Source of the DNA: Seohaeicola saemankumensis
Lineage (GTDB): Bacteria; Pseudomonadota; Alphaproteobacteria; Rhodobacterales; Rhodobacteraceae
Length of the DNA stretch: 64,000 nucleotides
Direction: 5' to 3'
NCBI RefSeq assembly: GCF_020171285.1
Contig: NZ_JAIUZI010000013.1
Coordinates: 1-64,000 of the forward strand
The notes below the pieces were generated by a model that saw only the letters and a list, made by a program, of their open reading frames with translations, was not told the DNA's origin and did no database searches. The position numbers were made by a program, and so were the translations under genes. This document shows positions 49,765-58,789 of the stretch, piece after piece (the first letter of the stretch is position 1; the number at the start of each line of letters is the position of its first letter).

Positions 49765-50667
49765 TCAGGCCGTCAGCCCCTCGGGCTCCGGCCAGCCGTT
49801 GGCGCGGCAGCAGGCGGTCAGCGTATTGGCCAGCAGACAGGCGATCGTCATCGGGCCGACACCGCCGGGCACCGGCGTGATGGCGCCGGCAACCGCCGCC
49901 GCGCTGTCAAAGGCGACATCGCCCACCAGCCGGGTCTTGCCCGCGCCCTTCTCCGGCGCCGGGATCCGGTTGATGCCCACGTCGATCACGGTCGCGCCCG
50001 GCTTGATCCAGTCGCCGGGCACCATTTCCGGGCGCCCCACGGCGGCCACGACGATATCGGCGCGGCGTACCACCTCCGGCAGGTCCTTGGTCCGCGAATG
50101 CGCAATCGTCACCGTACAGCTGTCGCCCAGCAACAGCTGCGCCATCGGCTTGCCGACGATGTTCGACCTTCCGATCACCACCGCATCCAACCCGCTCAGC
50201 GATCCGTGATGGGCGCGCAGCATCATCAGGCAGCCCAGCGGCGTGCAGGGCACCATGCTCTTCTGCCCGGTGCCCAGCAGCCCGACGTTCGAGATGTGAA
50301 ACCCGTCGACATCCTTGGCCGGATCGATGGCGTTGATGACCAGATCCTCGTTCAGGTGGCCGGGCAGCGGCAATTGCACCAGGATCCCATGCACCTCCGG
50401 ATCGGCGTTCAGCCGCGCGATCAGCGCCAGCAGATCGGCCTCCGAGGTGTCGGCGTCCAGCCTGTGCTCGAAAGACGCCATGCCGACCTCGACCGTCATC
50501 TTGCCCTTGGACCGCACATAGACCTGGCTGGCCGGATCCTCACCCACCAGCACCACCGCCAGCCCCGGCGTCACCCCGTGCGCGGCCTTCAGCCCGGCCA
50601 CCTGTTCCGCCACCTTGCCGCGCACCTCCGCCGCAAAGGCCTTTCCGTCAATGATTTCAGCCGTCAC
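49765..50667 (-). CDS. folD: Bifunctional methylenetetrahydrofolate dehydrogenase/cyclohydrolase
   Basis: 300 residues. The GTG start (50667) has GAAGGACGGG just upstream. It has the FolD signatures with the lysine of the active site (VYVRSKGKM), QLPLPGHLNEDLVINAI, the Rossmann motif IGRSNIVGKPMAQLL and TPVPGGVGPMTI. It interconverts methylene-, methenyl- and 10-formyl-tetrahydrofolate, working with Fhs upstream on the same strand. Confidence 0.95.
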   Translation of the reverse strand: MTAEIIDGKAFAAEVRGKVAEQVAGLKAAHGVTPGLAVVLVGEDPASQVYVRSKGKMTVEVGMASFEHRLDADTSEADLLALIARLNADPEVHGILVQLPLPGHLNEDLVINAIDPAKDVDGFHISNVGLLGTGQKSMVPCTPLGCLMMLRAHHGSLSGLDAVVIGRSNIVGKPMAQLLLGDSCTVTIAHSRTKDLPEVVRRADIVVAAVGRPEMVPGDWIKPGATVIDVGINRIPAPEKGAGKTRLVGDVAFDSAAAVAGAITPVPGGVGPMTIACLLANTLTACCRANGWPEPEGLTA

Positions 50668-50713
50668 AGGTCCCGTCCTTCATCTCTTTGCAAATACTCC
50701 CGCCGGAGGCGCC

Positions 50714-50753
50714 ACGGCCAGTCCCGGCTCGATGCCGGGTCTGGCCGTTTTTT
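50714..50753. terminator. Two-tier hairpin with T run between fhs and folD
   Basis: ACGGCCAG/CTGGCCGT encloses a second stem CCGGC/GCCGG, followed on the plus strand by TTTTTT (50748-50753). It lies between fhs (ends 50758) and folD (starts 50667), both on the minus strand. So on the genes' strand the hairpin is preceded by A residues, and the element would stop plus-strand (antisense) transcription. Right after it on the minus strand is ggcgcctccggcgggagtat, a motif I associate with recurrent Rhodobacteraceae intergenic elements. Confidence 0.55.
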
Positions 50754-50757
50754 CGCG

Positions 50758-52434
50758 TCAGAACAAGCCCTCGATGTCGCCGCTGTCGTTCAGCATGATG
50801 GCTTCCGCCGACGGCACGCGGGGCAGCCCCGGCATGGTCATGATTTCTCCGCAGATCACCACGACAAACCCGGCCCCTGCGCTCAGCCGCACCTCGCGGA
50901 CCGGCACCGAATGGCCGACCGGCGCGCCGCGCAGGTTCGGATCGGTCGAAAAGCTGTACTGCGTCTTGGCCATGCAGACCGGCAGATTGGCAAATCCCGC
51001 CTCTTCCCAGGCGCGCAGCTGGTCGCGGATCTTCTTGTCGGCCAGCACCTCGTCGGCGCGATAGATCGACTTGGCGATCCGCTCGATCTTTTCGAACAGC
51101 GGCAGGTCGTCGCGATAGAGCGGCGCGAACTGGCTGGCGCCGCTGTCGGCGATCTGCGCCACCCGCGTTGCCAGCTCGCGGGTGCCCTCCGATCCTTCGG
51201 CCCAGTGCTTGCACAGGATCGCCTCCGACCCCTGGGTCTTTACATAGGCCTGGACCGCCGCCACCTCGGCCTCGGTGTCGCTGACGAAATGGTTGATCGC
51301 CACCACCACCGGCACGCCGAAACTCTTGAGGTTCGAGATATGCCGCCCGAGGTTGGCACAGCCGTCCTCGACTGCCGCGACGTTTTCCGCGCCCAGATCG
51401 GCCTTGGCGACGCCGCCGTTCATCTTCATCGCCCGCACCGTGGCCACCAGCACCACGCAGTCCGGCGCCAGCCCGGCCTTGCGGCACTTGATGTTCATGA
51501 ACTTCTCGGCGCCCAGGTCGGCGCCAAAGCCCGCCTCGGTCACCACGTAATCGGCCACCTTCAGCGCCGTGGTGGTGGCAATGACCGAGTTGCAGCCATG
51601 GGCGATGTTGGCGAATGGACCGCCATGCACAAAGGCCGGGTTGTTTTCCAGCGTCTGCACCAGGTTCGGCTGCATCGCGTCCTTCAGCAGCACGGTCATC
51701 GCGCCATCCGCCTTCAGATCGCGGGCATAGATCGGCTGGCGGTCGCGGGTATAGGCCACGATGATCGCGCCCAGCCGCGCCTGCAGGTCCTTCAGGTCGG
51801 TGGCCAGGCACAGGATCGCCATGACCTCGGACGCCACCGTGATGTCAAACCCGGTCTGCCGGGCAAACCCGTTGGCCACGCCGCCCAGCCCCACCACGTT
51901 GTCGCGCAGCGCCCGGTCGTTCATGTCCATGACGCGGCGCCAGGTGATCCGGCGCTCGTCGATCTCCAGCGCGTTGCCCCAGTAGATGTGGTTGTCGATC
52001 ATCGCCGCCAACAGGTTGTGGGCGCTGGTGATGGCGTGGAAATCGCCGGTGAAATGCAGGTTCATCTCTTCCATCGGCACCACCTGGGCATAGCCGCCGC
52101 CTGCCGCGCCGCCCTTCATTCCGAAACAGGGGCCGAGAGAGGCCTCGCGGATGCAGATCGCCGCCTTCTTGCCGATCGCGTTCAGCCCGTCGCCCAGGCC
52201 CACCGTGGTGGTCGTCTTGCCCTCGCCCGCCGGGGTCGGGTTGATCGCGGTCACCAGGATCAGCTTGCCGTTCTGGTTGCCCTGCACCGAGTTGATGAAA
52301 TCCTGACTGATCTTGGCCTTGTCATGGCCATAGGGCAGCAGATCGTCGCTGGGGATGCCCAGTTTCGCGCCGATCTCCTGAATGGGTTTCTTCTTAGCCT
52401 CGCGGGCGATTTCGATGTCGGATTTAAAGCTCAT
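50758..52434 (-). CDS. fhs: Formate-tetrahydrofolate ligase
   Basis: 558 residues, the usual length. The ATP loop TPAGEGKTTTTVGLGDG lies near residues 65-81, then REASLGPCFGMKGGAAGGG and FTGDFHAI. It makes 10-formyl-THF from formate, THF and ATP, or runs in reverse in methyl-oxidation routes. It is followed by folD after a 90-nt gap with a hairpin. A good RBS (AGGAAC) precedes ATG 52434. Confidence 0.96.
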   Translation of the reverse strand: MSFKSDIEIAREAKKKPIQEIGAKLGIPSDDLLPYGHDKAKISQDFINSVQGNQNGKLILVTAINPTPAGEGKTTTTVGLGDGLNAIGKKAAICIREASLGPCFGMKGGAAGGGYAQVVPMEEMNLHFTGDFHAITSAHNLLAAMIDNHIYWGNALEIDERRITWRRVMDMNDRALRDNVVGLGGVANGFARQTGFDITVASEVMAILCLATDLKDLQARLGAIIVAYTRDRQPIYARDLKADGAMTVLLKDAMQPNLVQTLENNPAFVHGGPFANIAHGCNSVIATTTALKVADYVVTEAGFGADLGAEKFMNIKCRKAGLAPDCVVLVATVRAMKMNGGVAKADLGAENVAAVEDGCANLGRHISNLKSFGVPVVVAINHFVSDTEAEVAAVQAYVKTQGSEAILCKHWAEGSEGTRELATRVAQIADSGASQFAPLYRDDLPLFEKIERIAKSIYRADEVLADKKIRDQLRAWEEAGFANLPVCMAKTQYSFSTDPNLRGAPVGHSVPVREVRLSAGAGFVVVICGEIMTMPGLPRVPSAEAIMLNDSGDIEGLF

Positions 52435-52603
52435 GCGCCGGGTTCCTGAAAAAAGTGTCCCTGTTGGCCGGTGTGCGTCCGGTACGAAGACACCCTTACT
52501 ACCCCGTCAGACCGGGCATAACGTGGATTCCGACATTTTTGCGCTGTGAAGCGGCGTGAACAGGGGCACAGGTTTCAGATGGGAAACCCGCGCGCCCATC
52601 GGC

Positions 52604-53179
52604 TCATCCCCGCCACGGCCGTTGCGCGGGCACAAAGAGCTGCAACCGGTCGCCGACAGCCAGCGCGCCCGGCCGTTCGACCCATGCCGTCACCCCGCGC
52701 AGCCCCTTGGCCGACGGTTTGAACAGCGCGCCCAATCCGGGCGTTTCGGCCTCGATCTCGCGCCCCGGCAGAACACAGGGCAGGTTCTCCATGTCCACGG
52801 TCAGCGTTGTCCCGGACCCCGCCTGCAACCGCGATGACGGCGGCACATGGGTGAAATCGGGAATGCCCCGCACCACCGCCGTCGCACCCAGCAATGCAGG
52901 GTCCAGCGCCGGTGTCCCCATCGCCGCCGCGATCCGGGCCAGCTCCTCCTCCGAGAGGATCGTCAGCTGCCGCACGTTGGCGATCTCGGTGTCGCGCGGA
53001 TAGAGGTCCAGCACCCGCGAACAGGACGGGCGGGTTTCCCCCTCATGCCGGCCGCCCGCGATCCCGCCAAAGCTCAGCTCCAGCCGCTCTACCGGCTGCG
53101 CCCGCAACGATCCGCCGGCGGGCACGTGGCCCAGCCATGTGATTTCGGCCATGTATTCGCTCTTGGTCAGGGTCGGCAT
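52604..53179 (-). CDS. MOSC domain protein
   Basis: 191 residues with AGAGGAG upstream of ATG 53179. The MOSC pattern is present: TRPSCSRVLDLYPRDTEI, with the conserved Cys, and LLGATAVVRGIPDF and LRGVTAWVERPGALAVGD. MOSC domains occur at the end of molybdenum cofactor sulphurases and in YiiM/YcbX-like proteins that reduce N-hydroxylated compounds. This stand-alone form has no assigned substrate. Confidence 0.85.
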   Translation of the reverse strand: MPTLTKSEYMAEITWLGHVPAGGSLRAQPVERLELSFGGIAGGRHEGETRPSCSRVLDLYPRDTEIANVRQLTILSEEELARIAAAMGTPALDPALLGATAVVRGIPDFTHVPPSSRLQAGSGTTLTVDMENLPCVLPGREIEAETPGLGALFKPSAKGLRGVTAWVERPGALAVGDRLQLFVPAQRPWRG

Positions 53180-53220
53180 GTGCAGGCTCCTCTTTGGTCC
53201 GCGCCAGAACGCCCCGTCCG

Positions 53221-54006
53221 TCAGCCAATGTAAAGCGTGAAAAACAGCCGCCGGAACGGAAACAGGACGGTGCCGTCCGGGGCCAGCGGGTAATGCGCCG
53301 CGATCTCTGCGTCATAGATCCGGCAGAGCGCCGCCGCCTCGTCCTCCCGCAGACTGGCCAGAACCGGACGGGCAAAGGTCGATTGCGTGAACAGCCGCAC
53401 GGGATGCCCGTCGTCCGCCGCCGGCAGCTGCTGAAAATACTCGGTCTGCCACAGATCGAGCCGGCCCAGCGGCGACAGGATGCGGTGATAGTCCACCGGG
53501 TCCAGGATCCCCGGCGCGCCTGCGGGTTCGAACCGTCCCGGATAATGCGCCTCGACCAGACTGTGCCACAGCCGATGCGACGGCGCGGGGTTCTGGTGCG
53601 GCACCTGCACAGCCAGCGTTCCGCCCGGCGCCACCTCGCCCGCAAGGCGCGGCAACAGCGCCGCGTGGTCCGGCAGCCAGTGCAGCAGCGCGTTCGAGAA
53701 AATCAGCGCCACCGGCCCATGCGGCGACCAAAGCGCCACGTCCGCCTGATCCAGCCTGTCATAGGTCCCCAGCCCGCGCGCCTGCTCCAGCATGGATGCC
53801 GAACTGTCGACACCGACCAGCCGCCGCTCCCCCTCGCTGCAAAACCGGGCGCGCAGATCGCCGGATGCGGCGCCGGCTCCGCAGCCCAGGTCGATGACAT
53901 CGCCCTCGGGCAAGGGGCCGATGCGGGCCATCAGGTCCAGCGCCGGCTGCAGGCGGGCATCGGCGAAACGGGTATACAGGCCAGGCTGCCAGTCGGGGGT
54001 CTGCAT
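53221..54006 (-). CDS. Class I SAM-dependent methyltransferase (trans-aconitate methyltransferase-like)
   Basis: 261 residues from ATG 54006 with AAAGGAG 8 nt upstream. The SAM-binding motif I is VIDLGCGAGAASG (near residue 38), followed by VGVDSSASMLEQAR and ALLHWLPDH. Length and the RFADARLQPALDLMARI N-terminus fit the Tam family, which methylates trans-aconitate. The promoter holds a 10-bp tandem repeat (54031-54050). Confidence 0.82.
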   Translation of the reverse strand: MQTPDWQPGLYTRFADARLQPALDLMARIGPLPEGDVIDLGCGAGAASGDLRARFCSEGERRLVGVDSSASMLEQARGLGTYDRLDQADVALWSPHGPVALIFSNALLHWLPDHAALLPRLAGEVAPGGTLAVQVPHQNPAPSHRLWHSLVEAHYPGRFEPAGAPGILDPVDYHRILSPLGRLDLWQTEYFQQLPAADDGHPVRLFTQSTFARPVLASLREDEAAALCRIYDAEIAAHYPLAPDGTVLFPFRRLFFTLYIG

Positions 54007-54030
54007 CGGTGCTCTCCTTTGTCCGCAATT

Positions 54031-54050
54031 GTATACCACAGTATACCACA
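54031..54050. promoter_or_regulatory. Tandem GTATACCACA repeat in the methyltransferase promoter
   Basis: GTATACCACA occurs twice head to tail, ending 25 nt upstream of ATG 54006. On the minus strand each unit gives a TATAC -10-like box. A tandem GTATAC spacing of 10 bp puts both sites on one DNA face, as for a small repressor. Only the repeat itself is seen. Confidence 0.45.
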
Positions 54051-54060
54051 CGGCAACGCC

Positions 54061-54099
54061 GATAAAACGAAAATGGCCACGCGCGCGGCGTGGCCATTT
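54061..54099 (-). terminator. Rho-independent terminator of ftsH
   Basis: Minus-strand AAATGGCCACGC (54099-54088) pairs perfectly with GCGTGGCCATTT (54082-54071), loop 5 nt, followed by TCGTTTTATC. The 12-bp GC-rich stem with a broken U tract lies 22 nt after the ftsH stop. Confidence 0.85.
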
Positions 54100-54120
54100 C
54101 TACTGTTACCCTTGCAGCCC

Positions 54121-56037
54121 TTAAACCGAAGGCTCGGGCTCCATCCCGCCCTCAGGCGGCGACTTCTTCGGCTTGGTCTTGGGAATGGCCGTCACGCTGA
54201 CCGCGCTGCCGGAATCCGAGCTGTCCTCGCCATCGTCGTCCACATGCGGCGGCTCGCCCTTCATCACGCGCTTGATCTCGTCGCCGGTCAGGGTTTCGTA
54301 CTCCAGCAGCCCTTCGGCCAGACGTTCCCATTCCTCCTTGCGCTCGGTCAGGATCTCGACCGCCCGCTCGTATCCGCCCTGGATAAAGCGTTTGACCTCT
54401 TCCTCGATCAGCTCCTTGGTGTGGGCCGAAACCGAGAACCCGGCGGTGTTGCCGCTGTAGCCTTCGTGCGCCTCGGCATAGTCGATGTTGCCGACCTTGT
54501 CCGACATGCCCCAGCGCATCACCATGGCACGGGCCAATTGGCTGGCCTGCATGATGTCACCGGCGGGGCCGTTCGACACGTGATCCTCGCCGTATTTGAT
54601 CACCTCGGCGGCCTTGCCCGCCATGGTCATTGCCAGCTTCTGTTCGCATTCGTCGCGGTGATAGTTCAGCCGGTCCATTTCCGGCAGCGACACCACCATG
54701 CCCAGCGCGCCACCGCGCGGGATGATCGTCGCCTTGTAGACCGGATCACACTGCGGCAGGGCCAGACCCACGACCGCGTGTCCGGCTTCGTGATAGGCGG
54801 TCTTTTCCTTCTGGTCCTGGGTCAGCACCATCGACCGGCGCTCGGCGCCCATCATCACCTTGTCCTTGGCGTTTTCGAAATCCTCCATGGTGACGAACCG
54901 CCGCCCCACGCGCGCCGCCATCAGCGCCGCCTCGTTCACCAGGTTGGCCAGATCCGCACCCGAGAACCCCGGCGTGCCGCGCGCGATGATGCGCAGGTCC
55001 ACGTCCGGGCCCAGCGGCGTCTTGCGCGCATGCACGCCCAAAATCTTCTCGCGGCCCTTGATGTCGGGGTTGCCGACGGTGACCTGACGGTCGAACCGGC
55101 CCGGGCGCAGCAGCGCGGGGTCCAGCACGTCCTTGCGGTTGGTCGCGGCTAGGATGATCACGCCTTCATTGGCCTCGAACCCGTCCATTTCGACCAGCAG
55201 CTGGTTCAGCGTCTGTTCGCGCTCGTCGTTGCCGCCGCCGTACCCGGCGCCACGATGGCGACCCACGGCGTCGATCTCGTCGATAAACACGATGCAGGGC
55301 GCGTTCTTCTTGGCCTGCTCGAACATGTCACGCACGCGGGATGCACCCACACCGACGAACATCTCCACGAAATCGGAACCGGAAATGGTGAAGAACGGCA
55401 CACCGGCCTCGCCCGCGATCGCACGCGCCAGCAGCGTCTTACCGGTGCCCGGAGGGCCCACCAGCAGCGCGCCCTTGGGGATCTTGCCGCCCAGGCGCGA
55501 AAACTTCTGCGGGTTGCGCAGGAATTCGACGATCTCTTCCAGCTCTTCCTTGGCCTCGTCGATGCCCGCGACATCGTCAAAGGTCACACGGCCGTGTTTC
55601 TCGGTCAGCATCTTGGCCTTGGACTTGCCAAACCCCATCGCGCCGCCTTTGCCGCCGCCCTGCATCCGGTTCATGAAATAGACCCAGACACCGATCAACA
55701 GCAGGAATGGCAACAGCGTGATCAGGAACGACTGGAACCCCGACTGCTGCTGTTTCTCGGCCCGCACCGGGATGTCGTTTTCGATCAGCAGACCGGTGAT
55801 TTCGGCATCTTCCGGCTTGATCGTGACGTAATCCTGCCCGTCCGTCCCGCGGAACCGGACCTGTTCGCCATCCAGCGTGACCTGTTTGACCTCGCCATCC
55901 TCGACGGCGCCGACAAACTCGGAAAACGTGATTTCACGGCTTTGCAGTGTGCTGCCCGAGCCGCTGAACAGGTTGAACAGCAGCAGGATCAGCAGAAACA
56001 GCACGACCCAGAAGGCGATATTGCGTGCGTTGCCCAA
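54121..56037 (-). CDS. ftsH: ATP-dependent zinc metalloprotease FtsH
   Basis: 638 residues from a TTG at 56037, chosen because the family begins GNARNIAF and GGGAGA lies about 8 nt upstream; the longer frame starts at ATG 56058 without a good RBS. Two membrane helices (residues about 7-23 and 97-117) flank a periplasmic domain. The AAA module has Walker A GPPGTGKTLLARAIAGE and the second region TNRKDVLDPALLRPGRFDRQ. The protease site is HEAGH. It degrades membrane and regulatory proteins. It follows tilS. Confidence 0.96.
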   Translation of the reverse strand: MGNARNIAFWVVLFLLILLLFNLFSGSGSTLQSREITFSEFVGAVEDGEVKQVTLDGEQVRFRGTDGQDYVTIKPEDAEITGLLIENDIPVRAEKQQQSGFQSFLITLLPFLLLIGVWVYFMNRMQGGGKGGAMGFGKSKAKMLTEKHGRVTFDDVAGIDEAKEELEEIVEFLRNPQKFSRLGGKIPKGALLVGPPGTGKTLLARAIAGEAGVPFFTISGSDFVEMFVGVGASRVRDMFEQAKKNAPCIVFIDEIDAVGRHRGAGYGGGNDEREQTLNQLLVEMDGFEANEGVIILAATNRKDVLDPALLRPGRFDRQVTVGNPDIKGREKILGVHARKTPLGPDVDLRIIARGTPGFSGADLANLVNEAALMAARVGRRFVTMEDFENAKDKVMMGAERRSMVLTQDQKEKTAYHEAGHAVVGLALPQCDPVYKATIIPRGGALGMVVSLPEMDRLNYHRDECEQKLAMTMAGKAAEVIKYGEDHVSNGPAGDIMQASQLARAMVMRWGMSDKVGNIDYAEAHEGYSGNTAGFSVSAHTKELIEEEVKRFIQGGYERAVEILTERKEEWERLAEGLLEYETLTGDEIKRVMKGEPPHVDDDGEDSSDSGSAVSVTAIPKTKPKKSPPEGGMEPEPSV

Positions 56038-56114
56038 GGCAAATCTCCCAAAATACATGGCGGGCCGGCGTGCGACCTGCGTAGGCTTCTAAAATAGAGA
56101 GGTTTGAGTGAGGT

Positions 56115-57377
56115 TCAATGCGATAAAAGCGATGCAAAGAACTCCTCGCCGCCATAGATCAGTTGCGCTGCCCATCCTGCGGGCATTCCGGCCAGCGGCG
56201 CCGCCACCAGTTCACCGCCCCGCCAGACCGACGGCGAGGCCTGCAGCACCGGCACCGGCAGCCCGGTGGCGCGGGCGTCGGGGCAATGCGCCAGACCGGC
56301 CCGGCCCAGGGCGCGCACGTCCAGCCCCGATGTATCGCGGCCATCCTCGGCCACCATGCGCCACCGGTTGTCCCAGATCTCGCCCGGTTTACAGCGCTTT
56401 CGGGCCACCGCGCTGTATTCGCGCGCAACCCAGACAGAGCCGCCCTGATGCAGGACCAGACACCCCGACAGCGTCATCGACCGGCCGCGCCGGATCGCAT
56501 CCATCAGGTCCTGCAGCGGCGCGCTGCGCGGCGGGTAATCGGAATGGCTGACCCAGTTGATCGCCCGCACCAGCAGGCGACGGCCGATCTCGCCGGGCAG
56601 GGTCCGGAACCGGCGCTGGTCCAGCACGATATCGCCGCCCTGAACGCTCGACAGGTCCTGCGCGGCCAGAAAGGTGTACCAATCCAGCGCTTCGCGCGCC
56701 TGCGCCATGTTCTGCGCGACGGTCGACAGCCGGTCCACCGTCAGCCCCAGCGGTTCCAGCGCCTCCAGCGCACGGCGCATCCGGATCCGCTCGAACCGCT
56801 CGTCCTGGTTCGACGGGTCCTCGACCCAGGTCAGCTCATTGCGCACCAGGTACTGCCGCAGCGCGGCCCGGTTCTGGTTCAGAAAGGGGCGCAAAACGGT
56901 GATGCCCTCGATCGTGCGCCGTTCCGGGATACCCGCCAGCCCCGACACCCCGGCGGACCGGGCCAGCCGCATCAGCACGGTTTCCGCCTGATCGTCGGCG
57001 GTGTGACCGGTTGTCAGTATGGCAATCCCCTTGGCGCGCGCCCAGCCGCCCAGCAACCTGTACCGCGCGCGGCGCGCCTGATCCTGCAGGTTGCCCGTTC
57101 CGTCCCACCCCGACCACGTCAGGATCTCATGCGGGATGTTCATTCCGGCGGCGAATTCGGCGACCCCCTCCGCCTCGCGGGTCGCTTCGCGCCGCAGCCC
57201 GTGATCCACCGTCGCCGCAAACAGCTCGACCTGCCCCGGTTCGAAACACCGCGACAACACATGCAAAAGGGCGACGGAATCCCCGCCGCCCGATACCGCC
57301 ACACCCAGACGTTTGGGCACCATGGCATGAAACTTGCCCCGGACCGAGGCCAGAATATCCGCGTCGCTCTCGCTCAA
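56115..57377 (-). CDS. tilS: tRNA(Ile)-lysidine synthase
   Basis: 420 residues. The PP-loop SGGGDSVALLH lies near residues 29-39, followed by TVDHGLRREA and the TTGHTADDQAETVLMRL block. TilS puts lysidine on C34 of tRNA-Ile(CAU). The start is a TTG overlapping the ybgF stop by 4 nt; ATG 57323 is an alternative but would cut close to the PP loop. It precedes ftsH by 56 nt, the usual tilS-ftsH order. Confidence 0.93.
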   Translation of the reverse strand: MSESDADILASVRGKFHAMVPKRLGVAVSGGGDSVALLHVLSRCFEPGQVELFAATVDHGLRREATREAEGVAEFAAGMNIPHEILTWSGWDGTGNLQDQARRARYRLLGGWARAKGIAILTTGHTADDQAETVLMRLARSAGVSGLAGIPERRTIEGITVLRPFLNQNRAALRQYLVRNELTWVEDPSNQDERFERIRMRRALEALEPLGLTVDRLSTVAQNMAQAREALDWYTFLAAQDLSSVQGGDIVLDQRRFRTLPGEIGRRLLVRAINWVSHSDYPPRSAPLQDLMDAIRRGRSMTLSGCLVLHQGGSVWVAREYSAVARKRCKPGEIWDNRWRMVAEDGRDTSGLDVRALGRAGLAHCPDARATGLPVPVLQASPSVWRGGELVAAPLAGMPAGWAAQLIYGGEEFFASLLSH

Positions 57378-58192
57378 GAGCAGCCCAGGGCCGTCATTTC
57401 CCCGCGCGCGCTTGCGACCGGATCGGCCGCGGCGGGGAAACGCGCGGCAACCTCGGCCAGCGTCACGCAGGCCTGGCTGACCTGCCCCAGACGCCCCAGC
57501 GCCGCGCCCAGTTCAAAGAGCGCGACCGGGGCCACCGGTCCGGTGCTGTTGCCCGAAAAACTGGCCAGATAGGCCCGCGCCGCCTCGCGCGTGTCGCCCA
57601 GACCATCCAGCGCCCGGCCCCGGTTCAGATTGGCCTGCGCGGCCAGCGGGCTGCCGGGATAGCTCTGGTCGAAGGCCGCAAAGAGTTCGACCGCGCGCTG
57701 GAAATCACCGGCCTCCAGCGCGGCCTCCGCCGCCTTGAAGTCCGCCTCTTCTCCAACCGCCAGCTCGGTGCCGCCGGTGTTGCCGGTGACGGGCGGCTGC
57801 GGCACCGCCGTGCCCCCGCCAAGGGTGCTGGCCTCGGGCAGTTTGGAAATATCACAGTCGATTTCCAGCTCGCACAGGCGGAATTCCAGGTCGCCGATCC
57901 GGTTGGTGCCGTCCGACACCACCCGGTCGATCCGGTGCTGCATCTGTTCGGTCTGCGCCGTCAGCCGCTGCAGCTCCGCCTCGATCGCCGAAACCCGCTC
58001 CAGCACGCTGGCACCCGTCGTCACCCCGCCCGGTGCCCCGGTGGTCGACAGCTCCCGTTTCAGCCGCTGGATTTCGACATGCAGCACGGTCAGCTCCTGC
58101 CGGATATCGGCCAGGGTCTGGCTGCTCTGCGCGGCCAGCGGCGCAGGGGACAGAAAAACCGCCATGATCACGGCTGCAAACGCAAATCGCAT
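57374..58192 (-). CDS. ybgF: Tol-Pal system protein YbgF/CpoB
   Basis: 272 residues with a Sec signal peptide (RFAFAAVIMAVFLSPAPLAAQ). A coiled-coil trimerisation region (about 25-100) is followed by a Gly/Thr linker and C-terminal TPRs (ADFKAAEAALEAGDFQRAVELF and on). CpoB ties peptidoglycan synthesis to outer-membrane constriction. It is 5 nt downstream of pal and overlaps tilS. Confidence 0.92.
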   Translation of the reverse strand: MRFAFAAVIMAVFLSPAPLAAQSSQTLADIRQELTVLHVEIQRLKRELSTTGAPGGVTTGASVLERVSAIEAELQRLTAQTEQMQHRIDRVVSDGTNRIGDLEFRLCELEIDCDISKLPEASTLGGGTAVPQPPVTGNTGGTELAVGEEADFKAAEAALEAGDFQRAVELFAAFDQSYPGSPLAAQANLNRGRALDGLGDTREAARAYLASFSGNSTGPVAPVALFELGAALGRLGQVSQACVTLAEVAARFPAAADPVASARGEMTALGCS

Positions 58193-58197
58193 CCGCC

Positions 58198-58707
58198 TTA
58201 CCCCGTCAGCCCGCTGGACAGAACCGTCACCGCGCGGCGATTCTTGGCGTAGCAGCTTTCGTCACTGCAAATCTCGATGGGCCGTTCCTTGCCAAAGCTC
58301 ACCACCTTCAGGCGGGTTCCCGCCACACCGCGCGAAATCAGGAATTCGCGCGCCGCGTTGGCGCGCCGCTCGCCCAGCGCGAGGTTGTATTCGCGCGTGC
58401 CCTGCTCGTCCGCGTGCCCCTCGATCACCGCGCTGTAATCGATGTTGGCGATCAGCCAGTCGGCCTGCGCGGTCAGGATGACGCGCGCCTCGTCGGTCAA
58501 TGTCGACTGGTCGACCACGAACAGCACGCGGTCGCCGATTGCCTGCTGGAAATAGGCCGGTGACGTGGGATCCCCCGCCGAACCCGCCGCCGCCGCACCC
58601 GATCCGTTCAGGTTGACCGCGTTGGTATCGTCATAATCAGTCGCGTTGGAACAGGCCGCCAGCGCAAGCGCCGCGCAGGCCAGAACCACTTTAGCCGGTC
58701 GTTTCAT
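58198..58707 (-). CDS. pal: Peptidoglycan-associated lipoprotein
   Basis: 169 residues from ATG 58707, chosen for its lipobox LALAAC with Cys19; the longer frame to 58752 is not a lipoprotein. The OmpA-like C-terminal domain has VIEGHADEQGTREYNLALGERRA, the peptidoglycan-binding signature with Asp and Arg. It is anchored in the outer membrane and binds TolB/TolA. Order tolB-pal-ybgF is standard. Confidence 0.95.
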   Translation of the reverse strand: MKRPAKVVLACAALALAACSNATDYDDTNAVNLNGSGAAAAGSAGDPTSPAYFQQAIGDRVLFVVDQSTLTDEARVILTAQADWLIANIDYSAVIEGHADEQGTREYNLALGERRANAAREFLISRGVAGTRLKVVSFGKERPIEICSDESCYAKNRRAVTVLSSGLTG

Positions 58708-58789
58708 GCCAATTGCCCTCAAATGCTCGTTTATTAGCTTGTGTTCTACCATAGCCGCGGGTGCATGTGAACGCGCGCGGCGCTCTCCG

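Noticed and set aside
49672..52449. 925-codon plus-strand frame opposite folD and fhs
   Set aside because: Very Gln/Arg/His-rich, antisense to two conserved genes.
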